Shown: positions 32,453 through 43,292 of the stretch, one piece after another | Numbering within the stretch: position 1 is the stretch's first letter | Layout of the letters: every line of letters starts with the position of its first letter | Assembly (NCBI GenBank): GCA_023334545.1 | Contig: JAADVB010000105.1 | Coordinates: 1-58,785 of the forward strand | Length of the DNA: 58,785 bases | Direction of reading: 5' to 3' | Source of the DNA: Salisapilia sapeloensis | Lineage: Eukaryota > Oomycota > Peronosporomycetes > Peronosporales > Salisapiliaceae | Notes under the pieces: model-generated | What the model saw: the letters and a program-made list of their open reading frames with translations, nothing else | The model's database searches: none | Told to the model about the DNA's origin: nothing | Translations under genes and position numbers: made by a program

Positions 32453-35400
32453 ATGAGGGCGTTCTTGTTGCTGATACTCGCGACAATCGTCTCGACCGCT
32501 TCGTGCTCTGGATATGATCGTTGGCGGAAATTTGTCGTACGTATCGTTGACTTGGTACTTTGATTGACAATAATCATGTAACGCGCTTCCTGCAGCATGC
32601 AAGAGTCTACTCCGATGGTCTCGAGTTCTTTGATTTCGAAGGTATAGTTTTGTGTATGTAGAAACCCATGCAACTACTAGACCTTTGCTGTGATGAATAT
32701 AGTTGACCGCCACGTCTTCCAAGTGACATTGACGCTGCAACTTGGCAGTTTGAAGGGCATGGCACCTCCTAACATGCTTGTCAAATATGGCTCGATTCCA
32801 ACATCTGCAGACGACTACGAGTATAAACTCCAATGTACCGAGGATGAAGACTTTTACTCACTAGGTATCAATACTCTACAGGTACTTTTGCTTCTTCTGC
32901 TTTATTGATAACCTACAGTAACTTGGACATTCTGTATAGCCTGGCACGTACTTCGTCGCAGTGTATGGCGGGACTTTGTACAACTCGCTCAACTCCTTTA
33001 CTGGAAAGCCTCCGAAAACCTTTTTCTTCCTAAGTGTCTGGAATTACATTTGCAACGATCTGCACATGGATGGATCATCGTGCGAGACACTCGTACTTCC
33101 TGGGCCTGTTGTGCGCAGTCATACTTTCAACGAGCTCCAACAATACCATCCTGACAATGACGAGATATTCGGTTGCCTGGACACGAATATAACATTTAGC
33201 TTTTATACTCTAGAAGTTAGCGATCCAGCTTGGGAACTGACATTCACGGTAGCCACATCTTCATTTCTATCGGATCTTTGTCCTCTCATACTGTTCACTT
33301 GCAGGTCCGCACCGATTCTCCATATAAGATGAATCTGTTCGCAGCCCCGAATGTCGGAAATGCGCTTCAGATAATGTCATCCCCTCACTTTCAGCACGCA
33401 ACAATACCACAAGTAGATACAGCAGGTACGAGGGACCTTAACTTGACTGTCATTGCTCCGAAGATAGGGTACGATCTCTTTCAATAAGTTTACACTCTGC
33501 AATGGACTTATCATCTTGCTGATGACACAGCACGTGGACCGTTGTGATATTAGGCACTGTGAGGAAAACGTCTTCATGTGCTTTTAATAATGGAACGACA
33601 TATACGCTCGCAGGGACTGAGAATGTACGTCCGATGTGTCCATAAACTCACCTTTCTAGTCTTTCATTCACATGAACACAAACATAGGAAAACTGCCAGG
33701 CAATTCAGAACGCGCTCACGAATAAAACCTCAAGCAATTGGGCAGATAACCTGTGTAACCTGGAAATACGACGCTTGAACCAAAGAAGAGCTGGTGTAAA
33801 ACGCCTAGACGATATGGTTGATTCAACTTTCCGTCTCAAGAACCCAATTGTAGTCAAGGAACCGAGTAGTAACCTGCCAGCTATGGTATCACATTCGCAC
33901 ATCGCAATGGAATGAGATCACACTGATAATTGCGTGACTTTTATAGCTTTATGAGGCTAAAATTGACAAGCGATATGCTGCTACCTACGTAAAATTGACG
34001 ACAGCAGTTAGTGCAAACGTCCAATACTTCTCAGTATACGTCCGAGTTGGTGCAATGCCGACGTTTTCCAACTATGATTACCGATTTGACTCAAGAAGCG
34101 CAAACGACATCTCGCTCATATCAGCGAAAAAGGTAGGACTCCTTCAATCAGATGAAGCTTACTTGTTTTCTTGGGATCATATCGTGTACCCAAGGATTGG
34201 ACGCTGGTTTCTCTTGTTTGTCGCATCAAAGGAAGATCTCACCTCTGAAGGAGTAACTTCCAACGGAACAAGGTATCTTCTCATTGCGAGATGATTTCAA
34301 TCGGATGCTTACTCTATTGCTGGATACAGAAAATGGGGCATCGATTTGAGGCTGAATACTACAGCTTGTCCTCATGATAGTTGCTCTGGCCATGGTGATT
34401 GTACACTTGTGGAAACCTACGATGGAATGACATACGGGTCGTGTGAGTGCCACTATGGATTTGCCGGGCCCCAATGCGAAGCCCAAACCATTGAAGAGGC
34501 ATTCCGAGTTACGCAAATAATGCTATTGGCGCTTTCAAATGCTGCTATCATGCCCGTTACAATGACCTGCTTCCGCCGAAAGCTTTATCGTACGTTTCCA
34601 TAAATTCCTATTCACTTCAATTTTATCCATAATATCATGTATGCAGTCGAAGGCGTATTGTTTGGACTAGCAGGGCTTTTATCTGGTATATATCATGCAT
34701 GTGATACGGAAATTGTTTGCATCTTGCCATATCACTTCCTTCAGGTACGTCAGGTATTTAACGTTTTTTATATTTAAAGTAACAAAGCGAGTACGTAGCA
34801 AATGGATTTTGCTTTTTCCTTTAATATGGTTCTGCTTGTGACGGTCCACTTCTCTGGAGCTAGAAAGCAAGCAAAGGTAACCTACATCTTAATATTGTAA
34901 GCTATGCTTCATTAACGTTGCATTGGTAGGCTGGTATGCAAATCTTTCTTTTCATTGCCATGATTTTCCTTGCTTCAAATGATGCTACTTCCATGGTGAA
35001 TTGGATCGTTATTGGGGCAATCGCGGTTCTTCAACTCGTTTCCAGCCTCTTTTACTATGTATACTACCTTATCTATCAGTACTTATTCACCCTTCTCATT
35101 CGTGCTATCCATAGCTGTACTGCGGAGCTCAGCGGATGGATGTTGGAATTGCTCGGTATGTATTGTACGGATCGACGAGAAAAACGTTGGCTAAATCTTT
35201 TTTCGAGCTTAGAGCTACAACACTGTTCTTTCGTGGCAGTGATAACTTTGATCTACGCCATGGATTCATTGGATCCGCATTCTGGTTTATTGCGCTTTGC
35301 TGCTGGTTCTTTACGTCTGCTGGAATCTACTGGCTCGTACGTCCATCGAGCTTACAATATTCGTCTACGCCTACTGACCATTTCCCATGTAGACCCACAC

Positions 35401-35578
35401 TTTGTGGCACATCAATGCTATGATAGCAACCAATTTCCTCATCTTGACACGAAAGCGCGATCGTTACCGGATGTGCTCAGAAGATGGTGTCGATGTACTG
35501 GCATCAGGTGCAAAGCATTTGCCTGTGCGTGGTACACTGACGAAAGGCACTGTCGCTGATATAAATGACATCTCGTAA
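32453..35578 (+). CDS. PGAP6/TMEM8-like membrane protein (CREST superfamily)
   Basis: Fifteen exons: 32453-32536, 32596-32641, 32703-32881, 32940-33248, 33305-33468, 33531-33624, 33688-33885, 33947-34272, 34330-34589, 34647-34744, 34799-34876, 34930-35058, 35115-35155, 35213-35336, 35393-35578. They join in frame to 771 residues, matching human TMEM8A (771). All introns are 53-63 nt. The product has a signal peptide (1-18), a beta-rich ectodomain, an EGF-like module (about 478-508, CSGHGDC...CECHYGFAGPQC) and about seven membrane helices. The CREST hydrolase residues are visible: Ser566, His570 and Asp573 in SGIYHACD, and His712/His716 in THTLWH. PGAP6 is a GPI-anchor-specific phospholipase A2 that sheds GPI proteins; a similar role at the oomycete surface is inference. 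The small exons 12-14 are the least certain joins. Confidence 0.85.
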
Positions 35579-36115
35579 ATATGAACATGCAAGACCTCGA
35601 TAGTCATCATCACACAACGTTTTATTCACCTTGTCACTAGTTGAACTTCATTTACATCCAGTAGAAGTATTCCTATATTTTGTTGCTTGAAAGTGTAGTA
35701 CTCTTTCTTGGACAAGAAGCAATTACCATTGCCATAGAGATACAGAAACGAACGAAATACACTTCCTCAATTCTTTCATGGTACATCAATTTGCCTTTAG
35801 TACATTATAAAGATTAACTGTGTTGATTAATATTTGCCATGAACAAGTCAAGTAGTCTAGAAGAGTAGATATTGAATGTTTAGATTTGCTTCCTACATCT
35901 TGTAACGCCTACCACTGTGCCCGTCGTCACCGCTTCCTTTAGTTATCAATAATGCCAATGAAACCGATATTGTCTACTCGCTTCCATTTCTTCAAGTATG
36001 TTCTGCCTCAAACGAAGCAGCTACGACACACGACTGACGGTAACAATAAAGAACTACGTATGAACTCGGTTACCAACCTCATCTCATCCTCCGATCCACC
36101 TACGACTAGACTGAT
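35579..36115. other. Convergent intergenic region
   Basis: About 540 AT-rich bases lie between the ends of two convergent genes. Several AATAAA-like tracts are compatible with 3' ends. The open frame entering from 35952 is not coding-like and overlaps the lysine-codon tail of the opposite gene. Confidence 0.5.
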
Positions 36116-38233
36116 CTATTTCTTCTTGCCTCCCTTCTTCTTCTTACTCCTGTTCTTCTTCTTGCTTTTCCCGGACGCATCTCCATTCGATGTGCCGTTC
36201 TCATGATCGCCATCTCCATTCGGCATCTCCTCACTCGACTCCTTTCCATCCGTCTTACTAGCCTCCGACTCTTCTCCACTTACCGTCAGCTCTTCCTCTT
36301 CTTTCGACTCATCTTTCGCTCCGTTCCCACTCTTCTTTTTTCCCTTCCTCTTCTTCTTCTTCTTCTTCGACCCTTCCGATGCACCATCATCCGGCCACGC
36401 AACGTCATCGACGAACCCGAGGGATTTTGCATACTCGGATCCATGGTCGATACCTTCGTCGCCACCGTCCGGTGTCTGCCACGAGTCGTCTTCATACATG
36501 CCAGGACGAGACTGCTGGGGCACAGCAAGTCCTAGACCAGCGACACAAAGCAAGTTCGTCTCGGCCCGAAGCTCCGGTTCAAAGCTCCGCCACGTCGTAT
36601 GGGACTGGAGGAAGTTTCGTAAGAATGCATCAGGAGGTTGGGCAGCAGCCTGCAGTCTGATCGCATTGCAGCACTGGAGGATGTAGCCTCTATTGCTCGT
36701 ACCTGGTTTATCGATACGATAATGTTCAATCAATAACGTCACGAGTTTCAGTTTCTTCACAAGCATCTCCAACGCTTGTCTGTTATCCGTACGCAAAGCG
36801 ATGAAAAAGAGCTGGTAGAAAGCTGCGTGATAGAGATTGTTATGCGCGTACTCGAAGAACCAGTTCACTAGTACGCGCCAGACGTCGAGCGTAAAGTGTT
36901 GATTCAAACGATTGGGATTATGCGCAACCATCTCGACGAGCGCATCAATGAGCGTTAGTCGAAAGTCCGTGAACGGCATCTTGACGACATAGCCAGAGTA
37001 TCGGACGGCACTTTCCGGCAATGGTTTGTCTTCATCCGACACATCCATCTCGATTTTCTGCTGATGCTCGTAGCTCGTAACGATGTACTCGAGCAACGTC
37101 GGCATGTGTCCATCCATGCGCTCAAAGATCTGATCACGTAGTTGTATCAACTGATTCGGCACAAGGTTGACGATCGTCGCGCCAAAGGATTGGTACGGAC
37201 TAGTCGGTGGACCTTGCACCTTTTCCAACGTACTCTTCTGCAGTAGTCGATGGATGCACTTCATCGCTGCCGTGCGCTGTCCGACCGTCCGGTCGCTACC
37301 AAAGTCACCGACAGCCATTTCGACTAGGTTATCCAACAGCTCCTGACAGTGAGCTGCCGGTTGGAGGAGCAGCTCTCCGTTCTCATCGGCTGCGAGACCG
37401 TCAAGTAGCTCCATGAAGACATCTGCAGCTGCGATACAGTGCGCTTCACTATACTTTCGGTTCGTTACGTGGTTTGACAGTACGAGCAATAGTTTCCACT
37501 CCGAAACGGATCGGAAGAAATTCCACTTGCGAGGTGGGGACGACGCGTAGAAGCGTAGCATGGCAGCGTTATGTGGTCGACAGAAGAGCGTAATGAAGAC
37601 TTCAGCCACAGGCGCATAGGCGATCCACGCAAGCATCGGTTCTAAAAACCGTTTCACAGTGTCGACGTTCCGACCGATCGTGTCGTACACGTCATCGATA
37701 TAGTAGCGCAGCAAGTGATCGATAACACGGCATCCGTGGGCCAAGTTCCCTTTGGAATTGCGTTGGAAAATAGTAAAGATGCAGCGTGTCATGAGCTGCG
37801 CTTTACGAGAGAGGTAGGGCATGAGCGACTCTGCGGCGTTGTCGTTTGACAGGAGCATGGTCGCTCGGTACGATTTTTGCAGCGAGTCCGTGACGTTTTC
37901 CATGTCTCTCGTCTCAGACGTCGGCTCCGGGTCTCCGATGGATGCGAAAGCGCCGTCGTGTGGACCTTGGAACATGTGGTCTCCATTGGCATCGGCGCCA
38001 GTGAGCTGCGTGATGAAGCTGAGCAAGTATGCAATGCCTTTATCTTCATGCAGCATTTCGATGGTGGATTGCACGACGATCGGGTCTTCATCAACGAGTA
38101 ATTCCTGTACCATGGACTTGTACTCTTCCTCGGTGGCGACGACTTCGGAGGATGACGGAGGGGTCATCGGTTCCTCCATACTCGAATTATCCGTGCGCAC
38201 GATCTCTGCTTCTGGCTGCTCCATCGATGACAT
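36116..38233 (-). CDS. SAPS-domain protein, PP6/Sit4 phosphatase regulatory subunit
   Basis: About 705 residues. The helical-repeat SAPS region spans most of the protein, with recognisable blocks YYIDDVYDTIGRNV, RTVGQRTAAMKCIH-like and the NLYHAAFYQLFFIALR segment typical of PPP6R/SAP proteins, which bind Sit4/PP6-type phosphatases. The C-terminus is an acidic Glu/Ser stretch bracketed by two very lysine-rich clusters. The ATG at 38233 is the first in frame; the frame stays open to 38260, where a TAG acceptor-like site precedes it, and the family's usual N-terminal FW motif is missing, so a short 5' exon is probably unannotated here. It converges with the PGAP6-like gene. Confidence 0.8.
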   Translation of the reverse strand: MSSMEQPEAEIVRTDNSSMEEPMTPPSSSEVVATEEEYKSMVQELLVDEDPIVVQSTIEMLHEDKGIAYLLSFITQLTGADANGDHMFQGPHDGAFASIGDPEPTSETRDMENVTDSLQKSYRATMLLSNDNAAESLMPYLSRKAQLMTRCIFTIFQRNSKGNLAHGCRVIDHLLRYYIDDVYDTIGRNVDTVKRFLEPMLAWIAYAPVAEVFITLFCRPHNAAMLRFYASSPPRKWNFFRSVSEWKLLLVLSNHVTNRKYSEAHCIAAADVFMELLDGLAADENGELLLQPAAHCQELLDNLVEMAVGDFGSDRTVGQRTAAMKCIHRLLQKSTLEKVQGPPTSPYQSFGATIVNLVPNQLIQLRDQIFERMDGHMPTLLEYIVTSYEHQQKIEMDVSDEDKPLPESAVRYSGYVVKMPFTDFRLTLIDALVEMVAHNPNRLNQHFTLDVWRVLVNWFFEYAHNNLYHAAFYQLFFIALRTDNRQALEMLVKKLKLVTLLIEHYRIDKPGTSNRGYILQCCNAIRLQAAAQPPDAFLRNFLQSHTTWRSFEPELRAETNLLCVAGLGLAVPQQSRPGMYEDDSWQTPDGGDEGIDHGSEYAKSLGFVDDVAWPDDGASEGSKKKKKKRKGKKKSGNGAKDESKEEEELTVSGEESEASKTDGKESSEEMPNGDGDHENGTSNGDASGKSKKKNRSKKKKGGKKK

Positions 38234-38696
38234 GTCAAGCACTGATATGAATTCGTCCAACCTATGACTTTATCTTGTCAATCAACCTTGCCATCTTTAT
38301 ACATGTACAAGTATATCATGAAAGAGATACAGGAGGGGGAGTAGAACAAGTGGAGGGAATTTTAGCACCACACAAATCGGTCCTCGAAATCATCATGAAA
38401 ACGTACCAGTCAAGTATTTAATATCGATGTCGAAAGCAATATAATAAGACGATGGATTTGTCCTACAAGTTGCGCTTGATAGAGTGTTGAATCGAGGTAA
38501 AAGCAGTCGATGCTACCGGTCTTGAATGCAGTGAAGCGTTGTTGGGCCGATCGACAGACGGTTGAGTCGGTTTCTCAGTCCAGCCAACAATACGCTGTAA
38601 TGCCATTTCATCCGACCGTCTTACAAATTTACTTTCGTATGGAGACACAATGTGACGACAGGACACGCTGGAAGGTGTCGAGATACTCGTTGGACC
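38234..38696. other. Divergent intergenic region, probable missing 5' exon
   Basis: This 460-base gap separates the SAPS and F-box start codons. On the minus strand it contains short open pieces and a splice-acceptor-like TAG just before 38260, so the first exon of the SAPS gene may lie here. No other coding signal is evident. Confidence 0.4.
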
Positions 38697-39743
38697 ATGG
38701 ACCAAGTAGATGAAAGGACTGGATTACATGTCCTTTCGTTCTTATCTTTACCTGATCAACAAGCTTTACAATGTGTTTGCAAAAGATGGTTCTTTACTTG
38801 TCCTTGGATGCAATGTCTAGCACAAACGCCATTGCGATATCAGCTTGAGCATAAGCGCTTTTGGCATCCATGGACCATGTTTATGAAGGATGAACTGCGA
38901 TTGTTGTTACCGATGTGGTTGGAATCACAAGCAGTTGTGCATGATATGGACACAGAAGTATTGCTGGAGAAACTAGGTGAGTCGACGAATAGTGGAACTC
39001 GGCCATCGTTCGGAAATGCCAATGCTCGCTCTGGGTATATTCGCGAGAAGATCAATCGCTGCACCAATCTACCTAATATACTGCTTACAAAGGAAATGAG
39101 TACGCTTCGATCGAGGATATTTCGGCATGGAAAGAAGACGTGGACCATGGCTATGTTCGGCGGTGGACCAGGCTTTGACGTCGTTGGCATGGCACTTTTG
39201 CGCAAGTATATGCGCGCTCAAGATGTCCATTTCCGTGGAATCGTGTATGACAACGAATCTGGTTGGAAGTCTGCAATCCAAGGCATCCAGACAGTGTTAG
39301 ATGAACAGCAGTATGAAGGCGTCGAGTGCTCTTTTCGAACTTGTGACATCACCGATGTCGCCGACCATCGTGTTAATCAGGATGTAGCCGACAGGATCGG
39401 CTCGATCCAACTATTCATCTTTGCCTTCGTTTGCGTGGAAAATTACTTTCTACTGCAGGAATCCAACTACATCTTCCTTCGATCTCTCTTTGCCTCTGCA
39501 CAAGTCGGTAGCGTCTTCATCTTCACAGACTCGACGCATCGTCTGTGGCCGATCATCGCGCAAGTGGCACAAGAGACCGGAGTCTTTAAGATTAACACTC
39601 CTCATACAAAAGTATGCAAGAACCCGCTCGTGTTGGAGAAACTGCCGCCATCAAGTCTCACGTCCAATCACTCTTATTATGAACAAGCGATGGAGAAACT
39701 CGAACGATTTCGTTTAAATCATGCAAAGAAACGATATAAGTGA
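38697..39743 (+). CDS. F-box protein fused to a methyltransferase-like domain
   Basis: One exon of 348 codons from ATG at 38697 (an in-frame GTG lies 15 codons upstream). Residues about 1-45 form an F-box: VLSFLSLPDQQALQCVCKRW. After a helical linker, residues about 145-310 look like a Rossmann-type S-adenosylmethionine-binding fold: glycine-rich motif I FGGGPGFDVVG near residue 155, then a beta strand ending in an acidic residue (GIVYDNE), and a later strand SVFIFTDS. An F-box suggests recruitment to an SCF ubiquitin ligase; the methyltransferase-like part could bind a substrate or still be active. The combination is unfamiliar to me. Confidence 0.7.
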   Translation: MDQVDERTGLHVLSFLSLPDQQALQCVCKRWFFTCPWMQCLAQTPLRYQLEHKRFWHPWTMFMKDELRLLLPMWLESQAVVHDMDTEVLLEKLGESTNSGTRPSFGNANARSGYIREKINRCTNLPNILLTKEMSTLRSRIFRHGKKTWTMAMFGGGPGFDVVGMALLRKYMRAQDVHFRGIVYDNESGWKSAIQGIQTVLDEQQYEGVECSFRTCDITDVADHRVNQDVADRIGSIQLFIFAFVCVENYFLLQESNYIFLRSLFASAQVGSVFIFTDSTHRLWPIIAQVAQETGVFKINTPHTKVCKNPLVLEKLPPSSLTSNHSYYEQAMEKLERFRLNHAKKRYK

Positions 39744-39790
39744 ATCGAATCAAATGAACACGATGTAGAGGCATGAGCTTGATTTTGACT

Positions 39791-42133
39791 TTAATCTGCC
39801 GAGATCGTGATACCTCCATCTTTCTGCTTCTTACCACAAAGTCCAAAGAGTTTGATGCAAGGAAGGTCGTAAAAGTACTTTTCTTCTGGATCACTCAGGA
39901 CTCGATATGCGTCTTGCAGCTTTTCATACTTTCGTGTCTCCGTTTCATTGTTATATCGCTTGACCAGACGATTATAGGCCGAATCGATTTCTTCCGACGT
40001 TGCCCAATTGACTAGACCGAGCTTGGCATACAAGTTTTTACCAAACCAGACATGATGTTCGTATATCTCTAGCTGATTGCGTAGTGCGTCTAAGATCGTG
40101 GAGCGACATTGAGCCCAGTCGGACATATGCGTGGCACAAAACTCTTCTGAAAAGTGCTCGACATAGTGTTCACATCGCTGCCCACCGTCTGGATGATTCG
40201 TACAGACCCAATCCGACTCTGGCTGTAGGTATGTGAGCGTGTGTGGAATACCGCGATAGGTTGCATGCATCGAGAATAGGATACGACGAGGTTTCTGTCG
40301 CTTACATTCCACTCGAGTTGAATTGCATACAGTCGACAGCAAAGTCGTGTTCACAGGTTCTGTCTGGAAGAGGTCATGCTTCTCAAGAAACGCGTAGACC
40401 ATGTCAACTGGCTCCTGCCCTTCCAGTATTTCCACATCCCCAATCTTTTTCTCAGCAGACTCCCACATCGGTATTTTAAGCAGCATGGGCTCTGCTCGAG
40501 TACAGTTTGGTCGACCACGAGGTTCATTGCATACCTGATACAGAAACGCTTTTCGCTCACCAAATGACAAGTTCCGCAGGAGTCCATACTCGTATATCAC
40601 ATCCGTTGGTTCACTTTCATCCAAAAAGTCTAGACGTTCCCTCTTGCCTTCTGGTAGTGTATAGACAGCTTGATAGATGAGACCTTTCGTTCGAGTACAA
40701 GTATATTCCTCTCGATCACAGAGAGATGTCACGAGATTCTCTTTTTCTTCAGAGGAAAGTCCATGGCGAGTACCAAAGCGAGCGACTGCATCTGCAGGTT
40801 CTTCGTTCACTAGGATTTCCAGTTTACCCAGAGGATCTCCATCTTGTCCTCCAACTGTGATTGTTGTTCGGATGGGAGCGTATCGAGTGCACGAAATACT
40901 GTTGCAAATGGAATCTAAAAGGCTTTCACGCTCGAATTCGGACAGTTCATGCAGTGCTGCAAAGGCATATACGGTATCCGCTGGCTCCAGACCGTCGAAA
41001 ATATCGATCTTTCCTAGATTGACTCCTGCACTATTGGCTACAGGTACAGACTTGAGAAGAGCTTGAGCTCGAGTGCATAGAATTTCTGGACGAGGGCATA
41101 ATGTCTGAAAGAGATTGTCGCGAACGGAATCCTCTACCTCGACTTCTTGTGCAAGGCGATGTATACTATCTGCTAGTTCTTCATCTTCTTGCATGCGAAG
41201 TATTCCTAGTTCCGTTCCATTCTCTAACATAATGGGGGAAACAAGGACATATGGCCGATGCCGATCACAAGTCACATACTTGTCGTTGCACACGGTTATA
41301 GTTAACTGTTGTCTCTGAGCTTTGCTTAGTCCGACCTGAAGGCCAAAACCGTAGATGACATCAGCAGGTTCATCGTCTGGACGAATTTGGAGAAGACCGA
41401 GGTGTCTTTGATTCTGATCAGTTATCGCATTTGAATAGACCATCGGCGTCTTTCGTTGACAAAGTACCTGCTTGCAAACCCGATCTTGTAATTGATGTCG
41501 AACGAATTTAGGTAGATCTTGATCGACTATAAAGCGGTAGATTTGATCGACTGGTTCTGTATCGTCAAATATCTGTAGTAGACCGAGGTCATTTCCACTT
41601 TCATCATGAAGATACTGATCGTATAATACAACTTTCTTACGAGTGCACAAGACATTCAAGTTCGTGCAGACAGAGTTGATGATTTGTTGTTTCTCTTCAT
41701 ATGGTAAGCTGTGCTGAGTAGCGAACTTGTGGACTGCATCTGCTGCTTCTTCGCCTTCAAGTATCTGTAGCTGACCTAAATGACCATGAGCAGACTGGAT
41801 TGGAGACGAGAAAACGATAGGGGCATCTCGACGACATTGTATGCTCGACTGAGCGCATATTTGCTTTAGTTTTTGTTGTCTCCACTCTCGGCTGAGCCGA
41901 TGGTCATGACGAAATCTTTCCAACGTATCTACCGGTTCATCGGCGTTTGGTTGAATCTGGAGAGTTGCGAGTTGCGAGTTCAGGCCAACAGCGATATTCT
42001 CTTTCCAGATGACTGGAGACCCATGTTGCCATGTATGCGCATGTATAGAGAAGAGACAGGATGAAAGGATCAAAAGGATAGACAACAGTCGAGTCGATGG
42101 AGTTTGTAGCATTCGTCTTCGCGATCTTTCCAT
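39791..42133 (-). CDS. Secreted protein with nine cysteine repeats and a J-like domain lacking HPD
   Basis: One exon of 780 codons. A clear signal peptide (about 1-33; LLSILLILSSCLFS) starts the protein. Residues about 45-625 comprise nine tandem repeats of ~62-70 residues with the pattern LGxLxI, EPADxVYxF, hydrophobic helix, VC..., C-T/D/K-R. Two cysteines per repeat suggest disulphides in the secretory pathway. A Cys/His-rich linker follows, then a segment (about 700-760) matching helices I-III of a J domain (LGLVNWATSEEIDSAYNRLVKRY, ending AYRVLSDPEEKYFYD) in which the HPD loop reads NNE. So Hsp70 stimulation is unlikely. There is no membrane anchor or ER-retention KDEL. Function unknown; an ER or secreted redox/scaffold role is only a guess. 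Confidence 0.75.
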   Translation of the reverse strand: MERSRRRMLQTPSTRLLSILLILSSCLFSIHAHTWQHGSPVIWKENIAVGLNSQLATLQIQPNADEPVDTLERFRHDHRLSREWRQQKLKQICAQSSIQCRRDAPIVFSSPIQSAHGHLGQLQILEGEEAADAVHKFATQHSLPYEEKQQIINSVCTNLNVLCTRKKVVLYDQYLHDESGNDLGLLQIFDDTEPVDQIYRFIVDQDLPKFVRHQLQDRVCKQVLCQRKTPMVYSNAITDQNQRHLGLLQIRPDDEPADVIYGFGLQVGLSKAQRQQLTITVCNDKYVTCDRHRPYVLVSPIMLENGTELGILRMQEDEELADSIHRLAQEVEVEDSVRDNLFQTLCPRPEILCTRAQALLKSVPVANSAGVNLGKIDIFDGLEPADTVYAFAALHELSEFERESLLDSICNSISCTRYAPIRTTITVGGQDGDPLGKLEILVNEEPADAVARFGTRHGLSSEEKENLVTSLCDREEYTCTRTKGLIYQAVYTLPEGKRERLDFLDESEPTDVIYEYGLLRNLSFGERKAFLYQVCNEPRGRPNCTRAEPMLLKIPMWESAEKKIGDVEILEGQEPVDMVYAFLEKHDLFQTEPVNTTLLSTVCNSTRVECKRQKPRRILFSMHATYRGIPHTLTYLQPESDWVCTNHPDGGQRCEHYVEHFSEEFCATHMSDWAQCRSTILDALRNQLEIYEHHVWFGKNLYAKLGLVNWATSEEIDSAYNRLVKRYNNETETRKYEKLQDAYRVLSDPEEKYFYDLPCIKLFGLCGKKQKDGGITISAD

Positions 42134-42252
42134 CTTTTACAGAAGATATCCAGCTATTCCATGAACTAAATATAGCTCGAATACCTGGCAGTCTTATCAT
42201 GATACACACATACTGATAAGCGTATTCGACAAAAGTACAAGTCATACTTGGC

Positions 42253-43207
42253 ATGGGGAATCTACGAGGGTCAGAGGGAACATCGATTTTCTCTCCTCAT
42301 GTGATTATTGGTTGTGTTTTCGGTGTACTTGTCCTCCTAGCTATACTACAGATACATCGACGTCGTGGCCGGCGATCCCGTGCGTAGAATTCACTAGTTT
42401 ATATGAATTGCTTGGGTAGTGGCTAATGTGTTTTTGGTATTCGTCAATAGATCGCCATGCTCCACTTCAAGGAGAGTCCAGCACAACACTTCGTCAAATT
42501 CATCGTCGCAAGGAAGATTTAAACCGGTTTATCACCAAGTTACAGCAGCAACTTCATTTCCGACAAGAGCAGCTTCGGCAACACCATCAACTCGAGAACA
42601 TAGTGTCCAGTCGATTGGAGACTAGTCGTCAGAAAGATGAGGTACTTTTGTTGTATGTATCATTTTGGGGATGAATTCTAAATATCAATAGCAATGGGAA
42701 GAGATCATTGAGGCAGGGAAGCGAGTTCATGGAGATAAATGGGACTCGGCAGTTGGTGATGGTCCTACCTTGCAGTAAGCTTGGCCTGATTTTAGCAAAT
42801 TGATAATCAATACTGATCCACATGTTGTATCCAGTGAATTAATGGAGCTTCATAAGGATGAGTTGCTAGAGTATAAGAAGATGGCTGATGAGAGACGCCG
42901 TTTACAAAAGGAGCAAAAACGATCCACACGAATGACAAAAGCATTGTCAGAAAAGTATCGACCAACTTCTACGACTGAAGTTGGTGACAATCAAATGACA
43001 AAATCTCAAAGTCAATGGTATTCGCCGCGATCCTCTGCATCTACATCAAAAATGGGAAGGAATGGAGATATTAATCAGCTAAAGAGTATGCAATTGCCGT
43101 CGGCATGGGTGAAGCCGAATTTGCCTCTGAGTGCCACGCGACTACCTTCTCCAGTACAGCAAGGCGTGCCTCCATTAAACTTCCATGCACTGCAAACGAC
43201 ACTTTAA
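42253..43207 (+). CDS. Single-pass membrane coiled-coil protein, unknown function
   Basis: Four exons (42253-42379, 42451-42641, 42692-42774, 42835-43207; introns 71, 50 and 60 nt) encode 257 residues. A short polar N-terminus is followed by one hydrophobic helix (about 15-37) and an Arg-rich stop-transfer patch, so the bulk should face the cytosol. Residues about 55-105 and 140-170 are Gln/Glu/Lys-rich coiled coil, and the C-terminal third is Ser/Pro/Thr-rich and probably disordered. I do not recognise a family. It is divergent from the repeat protein, with 119 bp between start codons, so they may share a promoter. Confidence 0.7.
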
Positions 43208-43292
43208 TTTTACTCGTACAAAGTTTTGCTAGTATCTCTTGACTTGGTAACTAGTAATCTTTCATTAAAGAAATATATAAAGGTTTAGCATT

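Noticed and set aside
35012-35423. Separate short ORFs inside the PGAP6-like locus
   Set aside because: They are single-frame views of exons 12-15 read through unspliced introns.
36330-36372. CTT/TTC repeat tract suggestive of a microsatellite
   Set aside because: It encodes the lysine-rich tail of the SAPS protein on the minus strand and is explained by coding content.
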